Origin: Anaerolineae bacterium
GTDB lineage: Bacteria > Chloroflexota > Anaerolineae > UBA4142 > SHND01
Reading direction: 5' to 3'
Assembly: GCA_020851635.1 (NCBI GenBank)
Contig: JADZCJ010000044.1
Span: forward strand, 62,001 to 126,000
Length of the DNA: 64,000 nucleotides
Shown here in pieces: positions 17,000-24,637 of the stretch. The number at the start of each line of letters is the position of its first letter. Within the stretch, counting starts at the first letter, position 1. Both the position numbers and the translations under genes were made by a program. The notes beneath the pieces are model-generated. The model did no database searches and was not told the DNA's origin. It was given only the letters and a program-made list of their open reading frames with translations.

Positions 17000-17071
17000 C
17001 AGAGTTATCGTTGGGATAGAGTTTTTGCGGAGAGACCTGGCACAAAAATTCCATCCCAACGGACTCGATCC

Positions 17072-18001
17072 ATGCCCATCCAACCTTTTCGCGCAATGAT
17101 GCGGGATGCGGCGCAGCAAAAATATGCCGTCGGCTATTTCGAATCGTGGGGTCTCGAATCCCTGCTCGCTGTCGCAGACGCTGCCACAGCGACCCGCGCC
17201 CCCGTGCTCCTCGGATTCAGCGGCATCTATCTACCGCACCCCCGCCGCCGCACCCGCGAACATCTCACGGACTATATTGCGCTCGCCCAAGCTGTCGCCG
17301 CGCGCCTGACCGTCCCGACCTGTCTCGTATTTAACGAGTCGCCGCACCTCGATTGGGTCGAACGAGCTATCGAGCTCGGCTTTGGTCTCGTCATGTATTC
17401 GCCCGACGCGTCCCAATCAAATCTCACAAATCACAAATCGGAAATCGAAGAGCTCCAAGCCCTCATCTCGAGGGTCCGCCTTGCGAATCTCCGGTCTCTA
17501 TGCTGCGTCGAAGCCGAAATTGCCCCCCTCCCCGGCGTAGGCGGCGAAATTGGCTCTGTGCCCGAGGACCGCTGTTTGACCGACCCGGATGCCGCGCGCG
17601 CATTTGTCGCCCGGGCCCGCATTGACGCCCTCGCCGTCAACCTTGGACAGGTCCACCTGCACGGGCGCGGTGAGGTGCGGCTGGATCTGGAGCGGTTGCG
17701 CGCCATCCGCGCCGCTGTGGACGTGCCGCTCGTCTTGCACGGCGCGACCTCGGTGAATCGCGACGATTTGCGCGCCGCTATCGCCATCGGCGTTCAAAAG
17801 ATCAACGTCGGCAGCGCGCTCAAACGCGTCTATTTCGAATCGCTGCGCGCGGCGTGCGGTCAAATCGGCGCGGCGTATAATCCATATGATGTGATGGGGT
17901 CAGGGCTGGACGCCGATGTGCTCACCACGGCGCGGCTCGCGTTGCAACACGAGATCGAGGATTGGATGCAGTTATTCAACAGCGCAGGACGCGCACCATG
18001 A
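17072..18001 (+). CDS. Class II aldolase-family protein with altered active site
   Basis: 309 residues with the fold of class II fructose-bisphosphate/tagatose aldolases: N-terminal YAVGYFESWGLESLLAVADAA and C-terminal VPLVLHGATSV...GVQKINVGSALK, where one Zn-ligand His survives in LHGA. The Leu-His-Leu-Asp-His motif holding the catalytic Asp and a Zn His reads LVFNESPHLDW here, and the expected AxGxAHG is NLGQVHLHG, so ordinary aldolase activity is doubtful. Residues around 115-127 (QSNLTNHKSEIEE) are encoded by heptamer repeats. A 9-bp inverted repeat (17009-17017/17053-17061) flanks its weak ribosome-binding region. The stop overlaps the next start (ATGA). Confidence 0.75.
   Translation: MPIQPFRAMMRDAAQQKYAVGYFESWGLESLLAVADAATATRAPVLLGFSGIYLPHPRRRTREHLTDYIALAQAVAARLTVPTCLVFNESPHLDWVERAIELGFGLVMYSPDASQSNLTNHKSEIEELQALISRVRLANLRSLCCVEAEIAPLPGVGGEIGSVPEDRCLTDPDAARAFVARARIDALAVNLGQVHLHGRGEVRLDLERLRAIRAAVDVPLVLHGATSVNRDDLRAAIAIGVQKINVGSALKRVYFESLRAACGQIGAAYNPYDVMGSGLDADVLTTARLALQHEIEDWMQLFNSAGRAP
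17415..17449. repeat. Heptamer repeat inside the aldolase-like gene
   Basis: Five units (AATCAAA, TCTCACA, AATCACA, AATCGGA, AATCGAA) in frame with the coding sequence, the same AATCNNA type as inside E1alpha. Confidence 0.65.
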
Positions 18002-19374
18002 TTTCAGAAATCATCATTCCCAAACTCGGCGCAACGGGCGGAGACGTTACGCTTGACGAATGGCTCGTCCCCATCGGCGCCTTTGTCAACGCGGGCGCGC
18101 CGATTGCCACGCTCACCACCGACAAGGCGACCGTCGAACTCGAGGCGTTTCGCGGCGGCTATCTCCGCGCCATTCTCGCCCGCCCCGGCGACACGGTCCC
18201 CATCGCCACCCCCATCGCCCTGCTCGCCGACTCTTCGGACGAACCCCTCGGCGAGTATGCCGCCCGCGCCATCACGAACCTCAAAGAAACAACCACACTC
18301 TTGACAGCCAACACCGACGCTGTTGAATCCCAAATCAGCAATCAGAAATCAGCAATCGAAAATCGAAAACCCCAGCCCCCTCCTCAAGCTCCAATCGCGA
18401 GCTCTTCTATCGCGCCGCTCCTCCAGCTCCCTTTTTTGCTCGCGCTTTTTCGCTCCATGTCCCTTATCCGTCGCTTTGAAGACACGCTCTATCAACTCTT
18501 TTTGCAGGGACTCGTGCCCGGGACCCTGCACCAGTATCAGGGACAAGAGGCGGTGGCAGTCGGGGTCAGCGCGGCGCTGAACAAGGACGATGTGATATTC
18601 AGCACCCACCGCCCCGTGGGGCACTTGCTTGCCAAAGGCAGTTCCGCGCGAGGGGTCGCCGCCGAGATTTGGGGCAAGGCGGCGGGCTGTGCGGGCGGCA
18701 AGGGCGGTCAAATGCACCTGTGCGACATCACCATCGGCGCGCCGCCGTCTAACGCCATCGTCGGCGCAAACATTCCGATTGCCACCGGCGCGGCGCTCGC
18801 CTTTCAATTGCGCGGCGAGCCGCGCGTGGCGGTCAGCTATTTTGGCGACGGCGCGACCAACATCGGCGCGTTTCATGAAGGCATCAACCTGGCGGCGGTG
18901 AAAAACGCGCCCGTGCTTTTTGTTTGCGAAAACAACGGGTATGCCGCGTCAACTCATATTTCGCTCACGTCTCGCGTGCCCGACCTCGCCGTCCGCGCCG
19001 AAGCGTATGGGATCCCCGGCGTGATTGTGGATGGCATGGACGTGCTCGCCGTTTATGACGCGGCACAGCAGGCGGTCTCCCGCGCCCGTCGCGGCGACGG
19101 ACCGACATTGCTCGAATGCAAGACGTATCGTTATATGGGACACTCGCGAGGCGATCCCGGCGGCTATCGCACACAACACGAGCTCGCCGAATGGCGAGCT
19201 CGTGACCCGATCGAACGTTTGCGTCTGCTGCTTGTTGCGCAGCATAACGTCAGTCCCGATACCCTCACCGCCATCGAAATCGAAACGCAAGCACAAGTTG
19301 ACGACGCAGTCGCCTTTGCGCAAGCGGCGCCCGAACCTGAACCCTCTTTACTAGAGACACACATATATGCCTGA
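17998..19374 (+). CDS. Lipoyl domain-E1alpha fusion of a 2-oxoacid dehydrogenase
   Basis: 458 residues. Residues 1-80 form a lipoyl/biotinyl domain with the lipoyl lysine in TTDKATVEL (Lys43). A low-complexity linker follows (about 98-135, partly heptamer-encoded). From ~140 it is a thiamine-diphosphate E1alpha: HQYQGQEA, GKGGQMH, the ThDP/Mg motif GDGATNIGAFHEG...CENN, and HELAEWRARDPIERL. A lipoyl domain normally sits on E2, so this order is unusual. I chose the ATG at 17998, overlapping the aldolase stop. A longer frame would start inside the aldolase gene. It pairs with the E1beta gene immediately downstream; no E2 or E3 gene is in the window. Confidence 0.88.
   Translation: MISEIIIPKLGATGGDVTLDEWLVPIGAFVNAGAPIATLTTDKATVELEAFRGGYLRAILARPGDTVPIATPIALLADSSDEPLGEYAARAITNLKETTTLLTANTDAVESQISNQKSAIENRKPQPPPQAPIASSSIAPLLQLPFLLALFRSMSLIRRFEDTLYQLFLQGLVPGTLHQYQGQEAVAVGVSAALNKDDVIFSTHRPVGHLLAKGSSARGVAAEIWGKAAGCAGGKGGQMHLCDITIGAPPSNAIVGANIPIATGAALAFQLRGEPRVAVSYFGDGATNIGAFHEGINLAAVKNAPVLFVCENNGYAASTHISLTSRVPDLAVRAEAYGIPGVIVDGMDVLAVYDAAQQAVSRARRGDGPTLLECKTYRYMGHSRGDPGGYRTQHELAEWRARDPIERLRLLLVAQHNVSPDTLTAIEIETQAQVDDAVAFAQAAPEPEPSLLETHIYA
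18326..18367. repeat. Heptamer repeat in the E1alpha linker
   Basis: Six tandem units (AATCCCA, AATCAGC, AATCAGA, AATCAGC, AATCGAA, AATCGAA) encode the linker between the lipoyl and E1 domains (SQISNQKSAIENRK). Confidence 0.75.
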
Positions 19375-20458
19375 TTCGAATAGTCCCCGGGCTTGGGACT
19401 CGGGACTTGCCACTCGAATGCGCGAGCTCTCATTTTCCAAAGCGCTCCGCGAAGCTATTCAGCTTGCAATGCGCCGCGATCCTAACGTATTTGTGTTGGG
19501 GGAGGATGTGGGAATTTCCGGCGGGTTTGGCGGCGGTTTTACCGTCACGCTCGGTTTGTCCGACGAGTTTGGTCACGCCCGCATCATGGACACACCCATT
19601 TCGGAAATCGCCATTGTGGGCGCGGCGGTCGGTGCTGCCATGATGGGGATGCGCCCCATCGCCGAAATGCAGTACGGCGACTTTGTGTTTTGCGCGATGG
19701 ACCAGGTTATCAATCAAGCCGCCAAGATGTGTTACATGAGCAACGGACAGGTGAGCGTCCCCCTCGTTTTGCGCCTGCCAGTCGGCGCAACCACGCGCGG
19801 CGCGCAGCACGCCCAGTCCACCGAAGCATATTTCATGCACACACCCGGTCTAAAGGTAGTGTGCCCCTCGAATCCGTATGATGCCAAGGGGCTGTTGTTG
19901 AGCGCGGTCTGGGACAACAACCCTGTGATTTTTCTAGAGCACAAACTGTTGTATGGCGCAGGGGGCGGACGCAAAGAAAAAACATCGCTCGACCTTTATA
20001 CGCACGTGCCCGAACAAGAATACACCCTCCCGCTTGGTTCGGTGGCGGTCAAACGCGCGGGCACGGACGTGACCATTCTTGCCAATATGCTGATGGTTCA
20101 TCGCGCGCTGCAAGCGGCGCAGGAATTGGCGAGCATGGGGATTGACGCCGGCGTGATTGATGTGCGCTGTCTCGCCCCACTGGACATAGAAACGCTTGCG
20201 GATTCTGCGCGCAAGACCCACCGAGTCATGATTGTCGAAGAGGACAATCAGAGCGGCGGCTGGGGCGCAGAGGTCGCGGCGCGCTTGACCGAAATGTGCT
20301 TTGACGATCTGGATGCGCCCGTTCTCCGCGTCGCCGCTCCCGACACGCCCGTGCCGTGCGCGCCCGCGCTCGAAAAATTATATGTGCCCGATGTGCCGCG
20401 CATCTTGCAAGCTGCGCGCCAATTGTGCCAAAGTTCTCGAGAAAATGATTTGGACTAG
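19367..20458 (+). CDS. E1beta subunit of a 2-oxoacid dehydrogenase
   Basis: 363 residues, or 346 if translation begins at the internal Met encoded at 19418, where homology starts (MRELSFSKALREAI). It carries the E1beta signature LGEDVG (near 42 in the long form), the transketolase pyrimidine-domain block MDTPISEIAIVGAAVGAAMMGMRP, and the C-terminal VIDVRCLAPLDIETL. With the upstream E1alpha it forms the alpha2beta2 decarboxylase that transfers the acyl group to lipoate. The long form's first 17 residues are mostly heptamer-encoded, so the internal start is quite possible; neither start has a strong ribosome-binding site. Last gene of the operon. Confidence 0.88.
   Translation: MPDSNSPRAWDSGLATRMRELSFSKALREAIQLAMRRDPNVFVLGEDVGISGGFGGGFTVTLGLSDEFGHARIMDTPISEIAIVGAAVGAAMMGMRPIAEMQYGDFVFCAMDQVINQAAKMCYMSNGQVSVPLVLRLPVGATTRGAQHAQSTEAYFMHTPGLKVVCPSNPYDAKGLLLSAVWDNNPVIFLEHKLLYGAGGGRKEKTSLDLYTHVPEQEYTLPLGSVAVKRAGTDVTILANMLMVHRALQAAQELASMGIDAGVIDVRCLAPLDIETLADSARKTHRVMIVEEDNQSGGWGAEVAARLTEMCFDDLDAPVLRVAAPDTPVPCAPALEKLYVPDVPRILQAARQLCQSSRENDLD
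19389..19416. repeat. Heptamer repeat at the 5' end of E1beta
   Basis: Four units (GGGCTTG, GGACTCG, GGACTTG, CCACTCG) between the two possible E1beta starts. Confidence 0.6.
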
Positions 20459-20507
20459 TAGTGACGACTTGTTTGCGTTTTTATCCTGTTCGCCCGCGTC
20501 GCATAGA

Positions 20508-20936
20508 TCAGCTGACCGGAGGCGGTTCTATCTCGAAGCGGGATGTAATCGCCGCGCTTTTGCGGAGCATCGCGCCCACACCACAATAGGTTGATTCCGC
20601 CAGCTCGATCGCCTTTTTGATCGAATGTGGGTTCACTTCCCCGCGCACATGATAGGTCATAGCTATCTCGGTATAGACGCGCGGATGTTCCGTCGCGCGG
20701 GCAGCTTGAATCGAAACGCGCAGTCCCTGCACCGGCTCGCGCTTTTTCTGGAGAATGGTCAACACATCCATCGCCGCACAGCCCGCCAGCGCCGTGAGCA
20801 AGAGCTCCATAGGTCGCGCCCCGCGGTCGTCGCCGGTCGGCGGCGGCGCATCCAGCGCCAACGCATGTCCGCTGTTTGTCGTCGCGTCAAAGGTCATCCG
20901 CTCGCGCCATTCTACCGTCGTCACTTGATTCATCAT
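20508..20936 (-). CDS. OsmC-family peroxiredoxin-like protein
   Basis: 142 residues of the OsmC/Ohr fold, which reduces organic hydroperoxides. Both redox cysteines are placed as expected: one in ALAGCAAMDVL and one in STYCGVGAML. RPMELLLTALAGC is the family helix signature. I chose the ATG at 20936 because GAGGAG lies 8 bases upstream; a longer frame adds an unrelated N-terminus. It converges with the E1beta operon across a 49-base gap. Confidence 0.85.
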   Translation of the reverse strand: MMNQVTTVEWRERMTFDATTNSGHALALDAPPPTGDDRGARPMELLLTALAGCAAMDVLTILQKKREPVQGLRVSIQAARATEHPRVYTEIAMTYHVRGEVNPHSIKKAIELAESTYCGVGAMLRKSAAITSRFEIEPPPVS

Positions 20937-21095
20937 CGAGCTATCTCCTCGTAAAACTGGATTGTGCTGCGTCAAAAGCGTAACCGCAAAGCGTAAAACA
21001 AGCAAAACCCTCATGAACGGGTTGAGCATCCAAATCGCAAAATAATGAACCCATCAGGAGAAGGTGAGTTCTATTATGTCGCATCAAGGAGACAC

Positions 21096-22448
21096 ATGTC
21101 ACCCATTGTGCCACAATTCGAAGTGCACGATCCAACCATCCTCGCGCATGCGCGCGAGATTCTCGACGCGTGCCGCACCGGACGGGAAATGCAGGATGCG
21201 GTCATCGCCGCCGTAAAACGCAATGAGGAATGGCGCGGACAGCAGTGCATCAATTTGCTCGCGCCCGAAGCCCCGACCAGTCCGACTGTGCGCGCCCTGC
21301 TCGCGTCTGAGGTCGGCACCCGCGCGGCGGAAGGACACATCGGCAAGGTCAATCGCTGGTTCGCAGGGACGAAATATATTGACGAGATCGAATCCCTCTG
21401 CGTCGAGTTATTGAAAAAATGCTTTCGCGCCAACTATGCCGACCATCGTTTGGTTGCCAGCATGATCGGCAACCTGACCGTGTATACCGCGCTGACGCAG
21501 CCCGGCGATATTGTCATGACCATCGCGCAGCCCTTTGGCGGACACTCGAGCAATCGCCCCGACGGTCCCGCAGGCGTGCGCGGACTAAAAATCGTGGATG
21601 TGCCGATGGACCCGGTCGAGCTGGAGATTGACCTGGACCTGTTCCGCAAGGTGGCGCCGCTCGTCAAACCAAAAGTGGTCGCGCTCGGGGCAAGTATGAC
21701 CTTGTTCCCTTTTCCGCTAAAAAAAATGAGCGAGGTCGTGGCGGAATGGGGCGGCAAAATCTTTTTTGATGGCGCACATCAACTCGGCCTCGTCGCGGGC
21801 GGACAGTTTCAAGACCCCTTGCGTGAGGGCGCCGCCGTCATGACCGGCTCGGCAGGAAAAACGTTCAGTGGTCCGCAAAGCGGGATCATTGTTTGGAATG
21901 ACCCTGCGTTGACGGAACCTTTTACCACGGCAATTTTTCCCGTCCTCGTGGCGACCCATCAGGTGAATCGAGTCGCCGCGCTCGCCGTCTCCGCCGCCGA
22001 GATGCTCGAATTTGGCAACGCCTATATGGCGCAGATCGTCAAGAACGCGCAGGCGTTGGGCGCATCGCTCGAAAAACGCGGGATTCGCGTGCTGGGCGCG
22101 CACAAGGGCTATACGCGCACCCAACAGGTCATCGCGGATGTAAAACCATTCGGCGGCGGGTTGGAAACCGCGTGGACGTTAGCGCGCGCCAATCTGGTCG
22201 CCAACAAGAACCTGATTCCCGGCGACACCCCCGCCGATTGGGACACGCCGAGCGGTCTGCGGATGGGAACCATCGAAGTGACGCGTCTTGGAATGCGCGA
22301 AAAGGAGATGGACCAAATCGCCGAATTTATCGCGCAGATACTGGTCGAAAAGCGCGCGCCCGAAGATACAATTGAGGACGTGACCGATTTTCGTTCCGAC
22401 TATCAGACCCTGTATTACAATTTTGATAATGGGATTCCGCCGTCATAA
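21096..22448 (+). CDS. PLP-dependent SHMT-like enzyme
   Basis: 450 residues of the glycine/serine hydroxymethyltransferase group of fold-type I PLP enzymes. The PLP-binding Lys is Lys255 in GSAGKTFSGPQ, where true SHMT has THKTLRGP. The cofactor Asp/His pair is in FDGAHQLGLVAGG (224-236). Divergence around the lysine and a non-standard N-terminus suggest a paralogue acting on another amino acid or a hydroxymethyl/aldol substrate, not housekeeping GlyA. I chose the ATG at 21096, with AAGGAG seven bases upstream. It is divergent from the OsmC gene and followed by a terminator. Confidence 0.78.
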   Translation: MSPIVPQFEVHDPTILAHAREILDACRTGREMQDAVIAAVKRNEEWRGQQCINLLAPEAPTSPTVRALLASEVGTRAAEGHIGKVNRWFAGTKYIDEIESLCVELLKKCFRANYADHRLVASMIGNLTVYTALTQPGDIVMTIAQPFGGHSSNRPDGPAGVRGLKIVDVPMDPVELEIDLDLFRKVAPLVKPKVVALGASMTLFPFPLKKMSEVVAEWGGKIFFDGAHQLGLVAGGQFQDPLREGAAVMTGSAGKTFSGPQSGIIVWNDPALTEPFTTAIFPVLVATHQVNRVAALAVSAAEMLEFGNAYMAQIVKNAQALGASLEKRGIRVLGAHKGYTRTQQVIADVKPFGGGLETAWTLARANLVANKNLIPGDTPADWDTPSGLRMGTIEVTRLGMREKEMDQIAEFIAQILVEKRAPEDTIEDVTDFRSDYQTLYYNFDNGIPPS

Positions 22449-22540
22449 TCGCTGCACGCTGAGCGGGAGCCCACTTGACTGAAACTCCAACCCCGAATAA
22501 ACTATTCCCAAATTCAACCAATCTGGCGTTTGCCCGTTTT

Positions 22541-22579
22541 CAAAACCTTCGAGGTCCCCAAAGACCGCGAAGGTTTTTG
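22541..22579 (+). terminator. Intrinsic terminator after the SHMT-like gene
   Basis: Left arm CAAAACCTTCG (22541-22551), right arm CGAAGGTTTTTG (22568-22579), with an inner GGTC/GACC pairing and a T-run in the right arm. Confidence 0.75.
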
Positions 22580-22644
22580 AGCCACCCTTTTCCTCCGAAA
22601 TGCGAGTATTCACCAGACCTAATGCGTTGCATCAAAGGAGTTAT

Positions 22645-23157
22645 ATGGCCAAATCCGTCAAGCCGTCGGCCCGTCATGCGGAATTGCGCGTTCAAACGGT
22701 CAACGATGAAACACTCGTGTATGACGACCGCACCGACAAAGCATATGTTCTCTCACCCTCAGCCGCCGCAGTGTGGCGAGCGTGTGACGGACAGCGCAGT
22801 GTTGCTGAAATCGCACAGTATTTGAGTGCCCAGACTCCCACCGACGTTCAAGTCGTTTGGTATGCGCTCGAACAGTTGAATCCTCTGCTGGACGCCCCCG
22901 TCCAAGCGCCGCAAGGTATCTCGGGTCTCTCACGGCGGCAGTTTCTGGCACGCACCGGGCTGATCGCCGGCGCGGTCACCCTTCCCGTAGTGGTCAGCAT
23001 CATCGCGCCCAAAGCCGCTCACGCCCAGTCGGTCACAACTGTTTGCTGTACCTGCCTAAACAGTGCTCAAATCTCGCTGACCAACTGCCTGGACTGTGTG
23101 CCGTATTGTCAACAGCAGGGTTCTGATGTGGCTGGGTGCACTAACGCGGCTTGTTAA
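22645..23157 (+). CDS. PqqD-like domain fused to Tat signal and Cys-rich tail
   Basis: 170 residues in three parts. (1) Residues ~10-85 are a PqqD-like winged-helix domain (ETLVYDDRTDKAYVLSPSAA, VWRACDGQRSVAEIAQYL), the fold that binds RiPP precursor peptides. (2) Residues 96-128 look like a complete twin-arginine signal: SRRQFL, a hydrophobic stretch, then an AHA site. (3) The last ~40 residues carry eight Cys (134, 135, 137, 148, 151, 155, 165, 170). AAGGAG precedes the ATG. No radical-SAM or other maturase is adjacent. The next gene on the same strand is a Tat lipoprotein multicopper oxidase. The function is unknown; options are a metal- or cofactor-binding exported peptide, or a self-chaperoned RiPP-like precursor. 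Confidence 0.75.
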   Translation: MAKSVKPSARHAELRVQTVNDETLVYDDRTDKAYVLSPSAAAVWRACDGQRSVAEIAQYLSAQTPTDVQVVWYALEQLNPLLDAPVQAPQGISGLSRRQFLARTGLIAGAVTLPVVVSIIAPKAAHAQSVTTVCCTCLNSAQISLTNCLDCVPYCQQQGSDVAGCTNAAC

Positions 23158-23298
23158 GAATCCCATGCGCTGAATCAGTGACCGGGATCGCAAGATCCAT
23201 CGCGGCTGCGGCTTGCTGCTCTCGTTTCTTTTGACATATGCGGTATGGTCGTGTGCGTTAAATGCGAATGTAAATTTGGTCTGTCAAGACCGACGAAA

Positions 23299-23340
23299 AA
23301 ATCGGGCGGCATCGTGTGGTTACACGATGCCGCCCGATTT
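23299..23340. terminator. Strong hairpin, probable terminator
   Basis: Perfect 19-bp stem (AAATCGGGCGGCATCGTGT and its complement) around a 4-base loop, 141 bases after the PqqD-Tat-Cys stop. The better T-tract is on the minus strand. It separates this gene from the multicopper oxidase transcript. Confidence 0.75.
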
Positions 23341-23469
23341 GCGTATCACTAACTCCATTCCGTCCCTCGCATTCTGTGACAAATGTCCCTTAACCGCCTT
23401 GCTCCTATTCATTATACTCGCCCACATCAAGCCATTCGATGTTGTTCCAATCCCAGGAGCTATGCTGTT

Positions 23470-24516
23470 ATGTCTGATCCTAATCTGAATCGTCGCAAAT
23501 TTCTCACGGTTGCCGGAGCCACCGGTCTCGGGCTTGGCATCGCCGCCTGTTCCACCCCACCCGTCCCCACCATTGCTCAACCAACAACCCAAGCTATGCA
23601 GCATGCGAATGAACCGACCCCGACGCCCGATCCCGCGCAGGCAGCTGCCGAAATGGACGCGATGCACGAACAGGGCGTCAAAGATTTTGTAGCCAATCTC
23701 GCCGCCAACAACGAGGTCTTTTGGACACCTCAAATGCCGTTCACCATGCAAGGCGACACCAAAGTCTTTGAAATCACGATGAAACCGGTCGCCTGGCAAG
23801 TAGCTCCCGACAAAACGGTTGATGCGTTTTCATATAACGGCATCGTGCCCGGTCCGGAAATCCGCGTAACCGAAGGAGACAAAGTGCGGTTCAACGTCAA
23901 GAATGAACTGCCGGAAAGCTCGTCAATTCACTGGCACGGCATCCACCTGCCAAACAAAATGGACGGCGTGCCGTACTTGACACAGCCGCCCATCAAACCC
24001 GGCGAATCCTTTGTCTATGAATTTGTTGCCAAACCTCCCGGCAGCCACATGTATCATTCGCATCACAATGCGGCGGAACAGGTGACGCGCGGGCTCCTGG
24101 GCGCATTTATCGTCGAACCCAAGGACAAGAGCAAGGACCCGCAGTATGACAGCGATTACACGATGATCCTGAATGATTACAATATCGGGCTGACGATCAA
24201 CGGCAAAAGCTTTCCCGCGACGGGCGCGATCCTTGCCAAAAAGGGCGAGCGCATTCGTGTTCGTTTCATGAACGAGGGCTTGCAGATTCACCCGATGCAC
24301 CTGCATGGCTTTTATATGAATGTCTTTGCGCAGGATGGAGCCAATTTTGCTCAACCATACAACTGCGACGTGTTGAATGTTGCGCCCGGACAACGTTTCG
24401 ACGCGATCATTCAGGCGGACGAACCGGGGGTCTGGGCATTTCACTGCCACATTCTCACCCACGCGGAATCACCGCACGGAATGTTTGGAATGGTCACGGC
24501 GCTGATTGTGGAATAA
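23470..24516 (+). CDS. Two-domain multicopper oxidase, Tat lipoprotein
   Basis: 348 residues. A Tat-type lipoprotein signal (NRRKFLT, lipobox Cys27 in LGIAAC) is followed by a Thr/Pro/Gln linker to ~65, then two cupredoxin domains. Trinuclear-site ligands are HWH (154-156), HSH (196-198), HLH (277-279) and HCH (325-327). The type 1 site in domain 2 has His274, Cys326, His331 and probably Met338. Domain 1 has no Cys and so no type 1 copper, which fits a trimeric laccase-like two-domain oxidase that oxidises phenols or metals outside the membrane. AGGAG lies 10 bases before the ATG. Confidence 0.88.
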   Translation: MSDPNLNRRKFLTVAGATGLGLGIAACSTPPVPTIAQPTTQAMQHANEPTPTPDPAQAAAEMDAMHEQGVKDFVANLAANNEVFWTPQMPFTMQGDTKVFEITMKPVAWQVAPDKTVDAFSYNGIVPGPEIRVTEGDKVRFNVKNELPESSSIHWHGIHLPNKMDGVPYLTQPPIKPGESFVYEFVAKPPGSHMYHSHHNAAEQVTRGLLGAFIVEPKDKSKDPQYDSDYTMILNDYNIGLTINGKSFPATGAILAKKGERIRVRFMNEGLQIHPMHLHGFYMNVFAQDGANFAQPYNCDVLNVAPGQRFDAIIQADEPGVWAFHCHILTHAESPHGMFGMVTALIVE

Positions 24517-24565
24517 CCAAAAATGCTGCACATGCCCGCATGCGCGTGACATGATAGAAACAGAA

Positions 24566-24605
24566 ATGGAAACACCCTGCCGCATCTTTGGCAGGGTGTT
24601 TCCAT
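24566..24605. terminator. Bidirectional terminator
   Basis: Perfect 16-bp stem ATGGAAACACCCTGCC with an 8-base loop, between the convergent multicopper oxidase and FAD-oxidase genes. Confidence 0.85.
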
Positions 24606-24637
24606 TAGATGTCGCCGCGGCGCGATTGGATTTAGGT

